A stretch of 64,000 bases of DNA from Winogradskyella pacifica. GTDB lineage: Bacteria; Bacteroidota; Bacteroidia; Flavobacteriales; Flavobacteriaceae. A program made the translations under genes and the position numbers. The notes under the pieces are model-generated. The model saw only the letters and a list, made by a program, of their open reading frames with translations, was not told the origin of the DNA and did no database searches. The DNA is taken from NCBI RefSeq assembly GCF_013403915.1, contig NZ_JABFDI010000020.1, positions 1 to 64,000 of the forward strand, written 5' to 3'. Of this stretch, positions 31,573-42,366 are shown one piece after another. Numbering within the stretch: the first letter of the stretch is position 1; the number at the start of each line of letters is the position of its first letter.

Positions 31573-33489
31573 TTATTTCTTCTTTCCTTTTTGTTGTGAC
31601 TGCTTTTGCTGTTCAGCTTGCTCCATCATTTCAGCCATTTTCTTCTGAAACTTGTTTTGTTTCTTAGGCTTCGTTTTGCTGACTTCAATTTTAGCTAACA
31701 CTTTATCCTCATCAATTATGTAGTTTTTAATTACTAACATAATACCAATACTAATTAAGTTAGAGATAAAATAATACAAACTTAAACCTGATGCGTAGTT
31801 GTTAAAGAAAATCAACATTAAAATTGGAGAGAAGTAAATCATATACTTCATCATCTTAGCCATATCTGGCATCCCTTCTTGTGTTGGTTGTGTTGCCATT
31901 TGCTGGCCAGTAGTCATTTTCATGTAAAAGAAAATAGCAATTGCAGCTAAAATCGGAAATAAAGCCACGTGATCTCCATATAATGGAATGTGAAAAGGTA
32001 AATCTAAAACCGAATCATAAGAACTTAAATCGTCTGCCCATAAAAATCCTTTTTGTCTTAACTCAAAAGCTGTTGGGAAAAACATAAATAAGGCATAGAA
32101 TACAGGAATCTGCATTAAACCTGGCAAACAACCACTAAGCGGACTTGCCCCTGCTCGGCTTTGAATAGCCATAGTTTCTTGCTGTGCTTTTAACTTATTG
32201 TCCTTGTACTTTTCTCTTACAGCATCTAATTCTGGCTTTAAGATTTTCATCTTAGCTTGCGACAAGAATTGCTTATACTGTACAAATGATAGTACAATTT
32301 TAACCAAAATAGTCATCACAATAATTGCAATACCATAAGATGGTAAGTGTTGACTTAAGAAACCAAATAATGGAATGAATAAAATTTTATTGATCCATCC
32401 AAAAATTCCCCATCCAAAAGGGATACTTTCTTCTAAACCTTTATCATAATCTTTTAAAGTAGCGTTATCTGTAGGTCCATAGTATAAACCTAAGTTTTGA
32501 TTTAATTCTCCACCATTAAAAGCTAATGGCATTTTAGAAGTATATAACTTAGTATATAAAGTATCTATTTCTTCATCCTCTACTAAATCTAAAGAGGTCA
32601 ATGTTACTTTTTTAAACGAGCTATCGTTAGCTACTAAGATAGAACTAAAGAAATGCTGTCTGTAAGAAAGCCATTCTACATCATCAACAGTTTCATCATC
32701 ATCACTACCTTGTGATAATTTATCAACTTTACCATCATCGTACATGTACGTTAATCTGGTATAACGATTCTCGTAACTTATACTTTTAGAATGACGAATA
32801 CTTTTTTGTTTCCAATCTAATTCAATAGGTTGCGATGTATTAAATACCCCACTTAAACCTTGAGATCTAATTGAAAAATCAATCATATAATCATTAGGCT
32901 TCAACTCATACCGGTATTCTAAAAATGCCGTTTCAGACACTTTAAGTTTCATAGAAACAATAGTGTTCTCGCCACTTTTAGTGACACTTGGTTGAAAAGG
33001 AAAATCTTGTGTATTTAATGTTCTATTATCCGAAGTACCAAATGTAATATTAAAAGCACTATTATTATCCCTCACCATATAAACTGGCACAGAATCGTAA
33101 TCTACAAAGTTTCTCAACTTTACTTCTGCTAAGTGACCGCCTTTAGTATTAAACTTTAATTCGAAAACATCGGTTTCAACCGTTGTAAATTTGTCACCTA
33201 CAGTTGGTAAGGTTAATGCATAAGCAAAAGAACCAACTTTATTTTGAAGTGCAACTTTTTGTGTAGAATCTAAAGCTTGCGTATTTGTAGAATAATCCGA
33301 AGACGACGTTACTAAAGTTTCATTTTGCTTACTTTGATTTTTTTCAGCTTCAACCTGCTCTTGTTCTGCTATTTTCTGAGCTTCAAGTTCTTCTGGACTT
33401 GGTTGATTTTGATACATTATAAATAATAATATACCAAAAATAAGGACAAAACCTATTATTGATTTAACGTCGAATTTCTTTTCTTCCAT
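31573..33489 (-). CDS. yidC: Membrane protein insertase YidC
   Basis: Inserts and folds inner-membrane proteins, alone or with SecYEG. The 638-residue product has the Gram-negative form: N-terminal helix (IIGFVLIFGILLFIMY, about 10-25), a large periplasmic beta-supersandwich domain (about 75-350) and the conserved five-helix core from about 365 to 600. Core motifs SQHLPSYGIAIIVMTILVK, AGASPLSGCLPGLMQIPVF and FFNNYASGLSLYYFISN are present. The tail is Lys/Gln-rich. It is downstream of pyrG on the same strand, the usual neighbour order in Flavobacteriia. Length and motifs are normal. Confidence 0.97.
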   Translation of the reverse strand: MEEKKFDVKSIIGFVLIFGILLFIMYQNQPSPEELEAQKIAEQEQVEAEKNQSKQNETLVTSSSDYSTNTQALDSTQKVALQNKVGSFAYALTLPTVGDKFTTVETDVFELKFNTKGGHLAEVKLRNFVDYDSVPVYMVRDNNSAFNITFGTSDNRTLNTQDFPFQPSVTKSGENTIVSMKLKVSETAFLEYRYELKPNDYMIDFSIRSQGLSGVFNTSQPIELDWKQKSIRHSKSISYENRYTRLTYMYDDGKVDKLSQGSDDDETVDDVEWLSYRQHFFSSILVANDSSFKKVTLTSLDLVEDEEIDTLYTKLYTSKMPLAFNGGELNQNLGLYYGPTDNATLKDYDKGLEESIPFGWGIFGWINKILFIPLFGFLSQHLPSYGIAIIVMTILVKIVLSFVQYKQFLSQAKMKILKPELDAVREKYKDNKLKAQQETMAIQSRAGASPLSGCLPGLMQIPVFYALFMFFPTAFELRQKGFLWADDLSSYDSVLDLPFHIPLYGDHVALFPILAAIAIFFYMKMTTGQQMATQPTQEGMPDMAKMMKYMIYFSPILMLIFFNNYASGLSLYYFISNLISIGIMLVIKNYIIDEDKVLAKIEVSKTKPKKQNKFQKKMAEMMEQAEQQKQSQQKGKKK

Positions 33490-33506
33490 CTTTAATTTTC
33501 AATTTT

Positions 33507-33539
33507 AGACCTGTCATGTTTTTTAAATCTGACAGGTCT
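33507..33539. repeat. Inverted repeat between pyrG and yidC
   Basis: AGACCTGTCA and TGACAGGTCT are perfect 10-bp inverted arms around 13 bases. No T-tract follows on the minus strand. AGACCTGTCA hairpins are a common dispersed repeat in flavobacteria. Confidence 0.6.
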
Positions 33540-33610
33540 TATATGATATCAATTGAACAACCCAAAAAACTGTCCAAAATGTATTTTACGCCAAAGTGAC
33601 ATATTAATTA

Positions 33611-35239
<1,629 letters not shown>

Positions 35240-35250
35240 TTAAACGCAGG

Positions 35251-35258
35251 CAAAATTA
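35251..35258 (-). promoter_or_regulatory. -7 element of pyrG
   Basis: On the minus strand TAATTTTG, followed by CC, ends 20 bp before the pyrG ATG, a typical distance. A TTG -33 box at 19-21 bp upstream was not found. Confidence 0.4.
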
Positions 35259-35479
35259 CGAAATTTAATGAGTTATTCTCTATTTGTTTATGGTTTGTTA
35301 ATATGTTATTATTTCTATCGTTAAACACAAACGAATTAGAACCTTAGCTACTGAATGACAAAACATTACAAACAAGCACATAACGCACATTTCAATCTTA
35401 TGATATACTTAATTTACTTTTAAAAGCAAAAGGTATTTCCATATAGAATAATTTAACCGAATATATAAGGCAGTTACGC

Positions 35480-35506
35480 TACGGAAGAAACAGTAATCAG
35501 ACTTAT
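35480..35506 (+). repeat. Short dispersed repeat shared with 1913-1940
   Basis: TACGGAAGAAACAGTAATCA at 35480-35499 and the following bases align with 1913-1940 with small gaps; the shared core is ACAGTAATCAGA. Only two copies were noticed. Confidence 0.45.
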
Positions 35507-35578
35507 TTATCTTTAATAATAACTAAACAAAAATGCTCTTTTAGTTCTAAACACTCCGTCTAAAAACACAGAGCTGAC

Positions 35579-36196
35579 TTAAATTAAATAAATGAGATTC
35601 CCCATAGCAACTACACCTGTTAAGCACCCTAATATAAAATCCATTTTAGTTGCTATAAAAGTTAGTTTATGCTCTATTCTACTAGCGACTGTGGCATAGA
35701 TAGCGTATAATATAAACGAACCAAAGGTTGAACCTATTGAAAAGTAAAAACTATTTAAAAAAGAGTATTCAAAATAATCTAATCCTATTAAAAAAGAAAT
35801 CGCTGTAAAGTAAAACGGAATTGCAAAAGTATTGAGCAGCGACATACCTATGCCATGAAAATAAGCTTTAGACTTCTTAATTTCCGTTTTAATTTTCTGT
35901 TTTTTTAAAGTAAAATGTAATCTAAAAAAATGAATAGAGACCAAGAATAAAATCCCTGTACCAATTTTTTGTATAGTAGAAATATATTCAGAATTTTTCA
36001 TTAGAACACTTGATAAATAAGCGCCAATATTCGCTTGAAAAAATAATACGGTCGCAAAACCACCAATGAGATATAAAGCCGATTTCCGTCCACTTTTTAA
36101 ACTAAACTTAACAACAGTCAAATTCAAAAAACTAGGGACAATACTACCGGAAGCGGCAATAATAAATCCTAACAACAAGCACGTAAAGAAGATCAT
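35579..36196 (-). CDS. LysE-like membrane exporter
   Basis: A membrane protein of 205 residues from the ATG at 36196. An in-frame ATG 33 bp upstream would add a short polar extension before the first helix, so I prefer the inner start. About six hydrophobic segments are visible, beginning IMIFFTCLLLGFIIAASGSIVPSF (using the upstream numbering), with a PxxxN-type end of helix 1 as in LysE/RhtB amino acid exporters. A basic loop (FTLKKQKIKTEIKKSK) sits in the middle. Sequence match to LysE is by pattern only and the substrate is unknown. Confidence 0.7.
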   Translation of the reverse strand: MIFFTCLLLGFIIAASGSIVPSFLNLTVVKFSLKSGRKSALYLIGGFATVLFFQANIGAYLSSVLMKNSEYISTIQKIGTGILFLVSIHFFRLHFTLKKQKIKTEIKKSKAYFHGIGMSLLNTFAIPFYFTAISFLIGLDYFEYSFLNSFYFSIGSTFGSFILYAIYATVASRIEHKLTFIATKMDFILGCLTGVVAMGNLIYLI

Positions 36197-36337
36197 AATT
36201 TGTGTATTGTCGCAAATAAACAACTTCAACTTTTATTCTATTGCTGCGTTTCATCATTGCTGTAACTCAAAAGAATTTCCTAAACAGATTACCGTGATTC
36301 TATAACCTCTAACTTGAGTTTTACTCTGAAAACAGTA

Positions 36338-36571
36338 TTAACGCTGCTTTTTAAAATCCCTACGAATCGTATAAATCAACTCTTCTAAGCCATTGATTTT
36401 TATTTCGCACATCTGTGCCATCATACGACCAAGTTTTCCTTCAGGAAATCCTTTTTGTTGATACCAGATGTAATAATGTTCTGGGACGTCTATTAAGTAT
36501 TGATTTTTGTATTTGCCAAATGGCATTTTGTAATGTGCCAATTCAATTAAAACTGTGCCGTCTAATTCCAT
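36338..36571 (-). CDS. DUF3820 family small protein
   Basis: A 77-residue cytoplasmic protein. MPFGKYKNQYLIDVPEHYYI followed by WYQQKGFPEGKLGRMM is the DUF3820 signature (MPFGKYKG..L.DLP..YL.W...KGFP.G.LG). Members are found across bacteria and in some nuclease contexts, and the function is unknown. Full length is normal. It is 37 bp downstream of the DUF922 gene on the same strand, so the two may be co-transcribed. Confidence 0.88.
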   Translation of the reverse strand: MELDGTVLIELAHYKMPFGKYKNQYLIDVPEHYYIWYQQKGFPEGKLGRMMAQMCEIKINGLEELIYTIRRDFKKQR

Positions 36572-36608
36572 TTTTAATTAAATTTTAGTGTAGATAAAAG
36601 CTCCTAAA

Positions 36609-37148
36609 TTATTGTGACTTGTAGTCTTCAAATTTCTTAAGTTCAATTTGAATTGTTGTTTCCCATTCCTCTTGCATTTCAATATTCATAGAATGGTTAG
36701 TTTGCTCATCGTAAAGTTTTTGAGTTTCATTTACGGCTTCATTAATTTTAGCATGTAGCCTGTTCATCTGCTCTTTTACATTTTGATTAACAATCAACTT
36801 TGTTATTTGTGCTCTAAATTGACGTGCATAAAGTTCTGTAATATCAAAATGTAACTGTTCATGAGCCAAAACATGAGGGTTTCCTTTTTCCTTTATGTAC
36901 CAAGACTTATTTGGATAAAAGTGCGCTTCTACAGTGGTAGAGAAGTCAACGATTCTTTCTCCAGACGTCTTAACGGCATATCCAAAAGTAATACCTGACG
37001 CAGTAACAGCAACAGCATTAGACGTTAAACTTGGTGGCGCTTTAAAGTCGGCCCAAGTTAGCTTGGTTTTTTCATTCCAAGTTACAGATTCTTCATGAGA
37101 CGTACCTCCAAGAAAAAGTAAGGTTATAATTATAAGTAGGTTTTTCAA
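36609..37148 (-). CDS. DUF922 putative exported zinc protease
   Basis: A 179-residue exported protein with a short signal peptide (LLIIITLLFLGGTS). The domain begins LTWADFKAPPSL (about 30-41), typical of DUF922. HVLAHEQLHFDI (92-103) contains the His96-Glu97-x-x-His100 zinc motif of a gluzincin-like protease. The C-terminal half is helical and charged. The family is annotated as a Zn-dependent protease on the basis of this motif; the substrate is unknown. It is followed by the DUF3820 gene. Confidence 0.85.
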   Translation of the reverse strand: MKNLLIIITLLFLGGTSHEESVTWNEKTKLTWADFKAPPSLTSNAVAVTASGITFGYAVKTSGERIVDFSTTVEAHFYPNKSWYIKEKGNPHVLAHEQLHFDITELYARQFRAQITKLIVNQNVKEQMNRLHAKINEAVNETQKLYDEQTNHSMNIEMQEEWETTIQIELKKFEDYKSQ

Positions 37149-37248
37149 GAGTAATTATTTCGAATTAAATGTAAAATCTTTTTCGATATTAGAATACTAA
37201 ATACGCTATAAGACTAGGAAATTACTATCAATAACCTTTTTTAACGAC

Positions 37249-39156
37249 TTACTCAGCCTTTACAATTCTGAGGTCATCATACTTTACAATATATACTGCT
37301 TCATTAACATAACCGCCCATTAAGGCTTTATTATATCTGAATTTATTTTCGATATATTCCGTTTCAATTGAATCTATTGATGCTTCATATAGGTTTTCAG
37401 CAGAAGCCAATCGCATTAAAAGATCTAAAGTAATATCAAATCCACGCGCTACATATTTGCTTGGGGATACTCCATATTCTTTACGGTACCTATCTACGAA
37501 ACCATTTGATTTCGATTCGTCAAAATCCTTATGTACAGATGGGTAATGAAATTTAAGATGAGACAAATTATTATTGTCTATATCCTTCCCTTCAAATGCT
37601 TTCCCTTTGTTTAGAGTTGCTAATACAATTTCAGTTTTATTTACAGCAAAACCATTAAGCATACTAATAACACTAGAAGCTAAAGATGTGTTTTCAGTTT
37701 CTAAAAACACAACCGTTTTACCGGCAGAAAACACATTTTGTAAATTAGAATGATAAATATAATAGGCATCTTTTGTCTTATCTTTTTTATCTTTTTGAGT
37801 TAAGATTAGCTTAGAGTTTGGAAATTGTTTTTGTAACGCTTCACTACTCGTTCTGTGCGCATGATCTGAAATAATAACCACTTTAGTCTTTAAACTATCC
37901 GCTTTTACAAAATCGATCATTGTTTTACTTAACAACTTATTTTCTGGTAAGGTTTGGAAGACATTACTATAAACTTGCTTTGGCTTGTTCATAGCGGCAA
38001 TAACAGGAATATTATCGGCTTTTAATGTCATTGCGACACGGTTAAAACTATTTTCTTCCATTGGACCAATCACAGCATCATAATCAGAAAAATCATTATC
38101 AGCTAAAATATCCGCTGTTTTTGAAACATGATAACGCGTGTCAAAAACCTTTAAATCTGTTGAAATCCCTAATTGCTTAGCAGAATCTAAAGCCATCATA
38201 ACACCAACGTGAAAATCTAATACTGTAGATAATAAACGTGTTTCTTTTATCTTCTGTTTGGTTTCTTCAACCGCATCTACATCAATTCTATCGAGACGAT
38301 ACGGTAACATTAAGGCTATTTTTTTAGTCTTAAAATTGGTTAGATTACTTTTTAAGTTTGTGGTTTTAACAATTTCTAAGCTACTCGTTGTGTCAACATT
38401 TGCTGGTACTTTTAATACCATTCCTGCTTTTAGACCTGTCTCTTTTAATTCAGGATTTAATTTTTCTAGTTGTTCTTGAGTTAAATTTAATTTTACTTTT
38501 AGTCTAAAAAAACCTTCTTTAGGTAACACTTCGTAATACCCAAAAGTCGATTCAACTTTTTTTTCTTCGTTATCACCAATATTAGGTACGTTTAGCTCAT
38601 CTCCTGGCTGAATGGTTTCATTCATAAATGGATTCAAAGCTTCTAACTCAGTAACAGAAATTCCAAATTTATAAGCAATTCTCCACTTCCCTTCCTTAGC
38701 CTGAACCGTATATTTTTTTACGGTATTATTTAAGGTTTGTTTAGATACTTGCGTTCTGTATTTTGGTATTCTAATTTTATCGCCTTTTTTAAGATTTTCA
38801 GAATACAAAAAACGGTTTGCTTTTTTAATTTCTTCTTCAGAAACATTGTATTCTTTTGTTAATCCGTATAAGGTTTCTTTACGTTTTACTTTATGATTTT
38901 TATAACCAATAAGTTCTCTACTATCTTCTACAATAGCGTTATTCTTAACTTTAGAGTTTGGAATAATTAAAACTGTATTAGGCTGAAACTTACGTTTAGC
39001 ATCCGGATTTAGTGCATAAATATCAAACGGAGTCACTAAATAACCCTTGGCAATACTTTCAATTGTTTCACCTGGCTTAACGGTGTGCTCAATGTAGTCT
39101 TGAGCACTTAGACCAATTGTAAAAGCAATTAAAATGATGGTTAAGATATTTTTCAT
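37249..39156 (-). CDS. LysM-repeat protein with periplasmic-binding-protein-like domain
   Basis: A 635-residue exported protein (signal ILTIILIAFTIGLSAQ). Four LysM-type cell-wall-binding repeats follow at about 21-68, 86-133, 147-192 and 206-252, each starting H/Y-x-V-K/Q-x-x-E and ending in I-P-N or V-P. From about 275 to the end is a type 1 periplasmic-binding-protein (LivJ-like) fold: KIALMLPYRLD, YDAVIGPMEENSFNRVA, IPVIAAMNKP. Such LysM-PBP fusions are conserved next to guaA in Flavobacteriia. They may sense or hold peptidoglycan-derived ligands; the role is not established. It is 150 bp downstream of guaA on the same strand. Confidence 0.88.
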   Translation of the reverse strand: MKNILTIILIAFTIGLSAQDYIEHTVKPGETIESIAKGYLVTPFDIYALNPDAKRKFQPNTVLIIPNSKVKNNAIVEDSRELIGYKNHKVKRKETLYGLTKEYNVSEEEIKKANRFLYSENLKKGDKIRIPKYRTQVSKQTLNNTVKKYTVQAKEGKWRIAYKFGISVTELEALNPFMNETIQPGDELNVPNIGDNEEKKVESTFGYYEVLPKEGFFRLKVKLNLTQEQLEKLNPELKETGLKAGMVLKVPANVDTTSSLEIVKTTNLKSNLTNFKTKKIALMLPYRLDRIDVDAVEETKQKIKETRLLSTVLDFHVGVMMALDSAKQLGISTDLKVFDTRYHVSKTADILADNDFSDYDAVIGPMEENSFNRVAMTLKADNIPVIAAMNKPKQVYSNVFQTLPENKLLSKTMIDFVKADSLKTKVVIISDHAHRTSSEALQKQFPNSKLILTQKDKKDKTKDAYYIYHSNLQNVFSAGKTVVFLETENTSLASSVISMLNGFAVNKTEIVLATLNKGKAFEGKDIDNNNLSHLKFHYPSVHKDFDESKSNGFVDRYRKEYGVSPSKYVARGFDITLDLLMRLASAENLYEASIDSIETEYIENKFRYNKALMGGYVNEAVYIVKYDDLRIVKAE

Positions 39157-39189
39157 GAATTCTATTTTACTGTAAATGGCTATTTAAAA

Positions 39190-39295
39190 CAGTTTACTTT
39201 TTTACTTTATACAGTGATTGAGACTGCAAATCGACTACGTTCAGTGATCAGTGACTTTTTTTTGTTTTTTCACTATATACTGTACCTGTAAACTG
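39190..39295. repeat. 106-bp imperfect inverted repeat between guaA and the LysM gene
   Basis: Outer arms CAGTTTAC (39190-39197) and GTAAACTG (39288-39295) are perfect. Inner arms TATACAGTGA and TCACTATATA-CTGTA pair partly. The centre has GTGATCAGTGAC. The layout resembles dispersed palindromic units of flavobacteria. Confidence 0.5.
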
Positions 39296-39305
39296 ATAAC
39301 TTTTT

Positions 39306-40841
39306 TTACTCCCACTCAATAGTTGCTGGTGGTTTTGAACTGATGTCGTAAACAACTCTATTCACACCTTTCACTTTATTTATAATTTCGTTTGATGTTT
39401 TTTGTAAAAACTCATACGGTAAATTCACCCAATCAGCAGTCATTCCGTCTGTACTTTCTACAGCTCTTAGAGCGACACATTTTTCATAGGTACGCTCGTC
39501 GCCCATGACTCCCACACTATTCACAGGTAATAGCATTGCACCTGCTTGCCATACTTTATCGTATAGGTTCCAAGAACGGAGATTATTAATAAAAATAGCA
39601 TCAACCTCTTGTAATATACGTACTTTTTCAGCGGTTAGATCTCCAAGAATCCGAATTGCCAAACCTGGACCAGGAAAAGGATGACGACCTAATAACTGTT
39701 TATCCATATTCATAGAAGCTCCTACGCGTCTAACTTCATCCTTAAATAAAGCTCTTAATGGTTCTACTATTTTTAATTTCATATAATCTGGCAATCCACC
39801 AACATTATGATGACTTTTTATAGTCGCACTTGGTCCTCCTGTTGCCGATACACTTTCTATCACATCAGGATAAATAGTACCTTGAGCCAACCATTTTACA
39901 TCTTTAATTAAATTCGCCTCAACATCAAAAACGTCGATAAATGCGGATCCAATTGCTTTTCTTTTAAGCTCAGGATCACTCAACCCTTTTAAAGCATCCA
40001 AAAAGCGTGCCGAAGCATCTACCCCTTTTACATTAAGTCCCATGCCTTCGTATTGATGTAATACATCTTCGAATTCATTTTTTCGTAATAATCCGTTATT
40101 TACAAAGATGCAATAGAGGTTTTTGCCAATAGCTTTATGCAATAACATGGCAGCTACAGACGAATCTACTCCTCCTGATAAACCCAGGACCACTTTATCG
40201 TTTCCTAATTGCTCCTTAAGACTATCAACGGTTTCTTCAACAAAAGATTGTGGTGTCCAGTCTTGCTCAACCTTCGCAATCTTAATTAAGAAATTGCTTA
40301 AAAGTTGATGACCATCCGTAGTATGGTAAACTTCAGGATGAAATTGAATGGCATACGTTTGTTCACCTTCAATTTTATAAGCTGCATTCTCAACGTCGCT
40401 TGTACTTGCTAAAAGGACCCCTCCTGTTGGTAGTTGCTTTATGGTATCACTATGACTCATCCATACTTGACTGCCTTCGTGTATGTTCTCGAAGAAATCC
40501 TCATCAGGCTTAATAAAAGCTAAATTTGCTCTTCCATATTCTCTTGTATTGGATTCCGCAACTTTACCACCAGAAAAATGGGCTAAATATTGGGCTCCAT
40601 AACAAACGGCTAGCATCGGTTTTTTTCCTCTGATGTCTTCTAAGTTAGGATGAAGCACTGCTTCTCCTCTAACAGAGTTTGGACTACCAGATAGAATTAC
40701 CGCTTTAAAGCTTTCTGAATCTGAAGGAATTTTATTGTAAGGGTGAATTTCGCAGTAGATGTTTAATTCTCTAACGCGACGCGCAATAAGTTGTGTGTAT
40801 TGCGATCCGAAATCTAATATTAGGACTTTGTTGTGTTGCAT
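39306..40841 (-). CDS. guaA: GMP synthase (glutamine-hydrolysing)
   Basis: Converts XMP to GMP with ATP and glutamine. I start it at the ATG at 40841 ([14 protein letters not shown]), giving 511 residues; a TTG 6 bp upstream is less likely. The amidotransferase domain has the nucleophile Cys80 in [14 protein letters not shown] and FHPEVYHT. The ATP-pyrophosphatase domain has [15 protein letters not shown]. The C-terminal dimerisation domain ends in PPATIEWE, the normal end of GuaA. A TATTTTTG box sits only 3 bp before the ATG. It is followed by the LysM gene. Confidence 0.97.
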   Translation of the reverse strand: MQHNKVLILDFGSQYTQLIARRVRELNIYCEIHPYNKIPSDSESFKAVILSGSPNSVRGEAVLHPNLEDIRGKKPMLAVCYGAQYLAHFSGGKVAESNTREYGRANLAFIKPDEDFFENIHEGSQVWMSHSDTIKQLPTGGVLLASTSDVENAAYKIEGEQTYAIQFHPEVYHTTDGHQLLSNFLIKIAKVEQDWTPQSFVEETVDSLKEQLGNDKVVLGLSGGVDSSVAAMLLHKAIGKNLYCIFVNNGLLRKNEFEDVLHQYEGMGLNVKGVDASARFLDALKGLSDPELKRKAIGSAFIDVFDVEANLIKDVKWLAQGTIYPDVIESVSATGGPSATIKSHHNVGGLPDYMKLKIVEPLRALFKDEVRRVGASMNMDKQLLGRHPFPGPGLAIRILGDLTAEKVRILQEVDAIFINNLRSWNLYDKVWQAGAMLLPVNSVGVMGDERTYEKCVALRAVESTDGMTADWVNLPYEFLQKTSNEIINKVKGVNRVVYDISSKPPATIEWE

Positions 40842-40992
40842 GCGCAAAAATAAGGATTGATTTGGAAATTACGTTTTATGATTTATAATTTTTTGGATTA
40901 AGTTTTTAACATAAAACCAACTTTTGTGTTATTAAGTTAATATCACAAAACCATCAAATAATTCATTCATTTAACACGTCATTACGTTTCAA

Positions 40993-42363
40993 TTAGATCA
41001 TAGTTTCTAGAATCATCGCAATATCATTTTCAGTGGTATCAGGATTGATAAAACAAAAACGCGAACAGGTTTCATACGTATCCCCATTTTTCCATTTAGT
41101 TGGTGTCACTAATGCGAATCCTTTTTCGTGATTTTCATAAGTCCAATGTGTGTAATCTTCGGGCTGCCAACCTATTCTTCGATAAAGTACGCAAGACAGA
41201 CTTGGCTCTCGCACCAATTCTAAATTGGGATGCGCTTCTATAAGTCGTCCTGCAATTTGTGCTAATTCTAAACCACGCTCAACCGCTTCCTTGTAACGAT
41301 CTGTTCCGTGGGTTGCTAGTGAAAACCATAATGGCAATCCCCTAACGCGTCTTGTTAATTGAATTTGATAATCGGTTGGATTAAATCCATGTGCACCTTC
41401 ATCTTTAAAAATTTCGAGATACGAGCCTTGTTGCGAATGGGCATTTTTTGCCAATTCCATGTTTTTATAAATCACAGCTCCACAATCGTAAGGCGAAAAC
41501 ATCCATTTATGTGGATCTATAGTAATACTATCTGCTTTTTCAATACCATTAAATAAATGACGAACCGAATCAGCAACTAAAGCACCTCCTCCATAAGCAG
41601 CATCAACATGAAACCATAGATTTTCATCTTCACATACTTTTGAAACACTTTCTAAATCATCAATAATTCCTGCATTGGTTGTTCCTCCTGTAGCTACAAC
41701 TGCAAACAAACATTTGCGTTGATGTGCTGTTAAAGTAGCAATAGCTTCCTTTAGAGCCTCGCCTGTTAAATGCTCTTCAGAATCGACCATCACAATATCT
41801 ACATCAGCGACTTTTGCCATGGCTTTTACAGATGAGTGCGCTCCAATAGACGTAATAATTAATCCTTTTTCGCGCTGATATTCTGGGTTTTCTCTCCAAT
41901 GTTCTCTTGCTGTAACAATGGCTGATAAGTTAGCTGCTGTACCTCCACTTGTAAATACCCCAAATGCTCCTTCTGGTAAACCTGTTAAGGACACCATCCA
42001 TTTCATAGCTTCATTTTCGCAAAATATACCTCCTGCACCTTCCATCCAATAGGCTCCGTGAATGCTCGATGCCGACGTTATTAAATCGAACATAATGGCT
42101 GCTTTGGTTGGTGACGCTGGTACAAACGCTAAATTACGAGGATGATCTACAGGCACATTTGCAGTTGCTAAATGCTCTTTCCATAAGTTAAAAGCATACT
42201 CTCCTCCGACTCCTTTTTCGGTTATAGTTTCACCTACAGCTGCTTTTAATTCTTCAGATTTTCTTGGTTTTCCGATTTTATGTTCTGTTGCTGAAACTCG
42301 TCCTATGACATATTTCATAACATCTAAGGTCATTTCAACAAGTTCAATATCAATTTTATGCAT
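40993..42363 (-). CDS. PLP-dependent amino acid decarboxylase (group II)
   Basis: Pyridoxal-phosphate enzyme of the glutamate / aromatic amino acid / diaminobutyrate decarboxylase group. The 456-residue product has the PLP-stacking region HVDAAYGGGAL with Asp254, and the Schiff-base lysine Lys286 in TIDPHKWMFSPYDCG. TSGGTAANLSAIVTAR (138-153) is the phosphate-binding region. The substrate cannot be told by eye: glutamate, aspartate and 2,4-diaminobutyrate are all possible. It lies 3 bp downstream of bshC on the same strand, so the two are almost certainly co-transcribed; whether they share a pathway is unknown. Confidence 0.9.
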   Translation of the reverse strand: MHKIDIELVEMTLDVMKYVIGRVSATEHKIGKPRKSEELKAAVGETITEKGVGGEYAFNLWKEHLATANVPVDHPRNLAFVPASPTKAAIMFDLITSASSIHGAYWMEGAGGIFCENEAMKWMVSLTGLPEGAFGVFTSGGTAANLSAIVTAREHWRENPEYQREKGLIITSIGAHSSVKAMAKVADVDIVMVDSEEHLTGEALKEAIATLTAHQRKCLFAVVATGGTTNAGIIDDLESVSKVCEDENLWFHVDAAYGGGALVADSVRHLFNGIEKADSITIDPHKWMFSPYDCGAVIYKNMELAKNAHSQQGSYLEIFKDEGAHGFNPTDYQIQLTRRVRGLPLWFSLATHGTDRYKEAVERGLELAQIAGRLIEAHPNLELVREPSLSCVLYRRIGWQPEDYTHWTYENHEKGFALVTPTKWKNGDTYETCSRFCFINPDTTENDIAMILETMI

Positions 42364-42366
42364 GAA

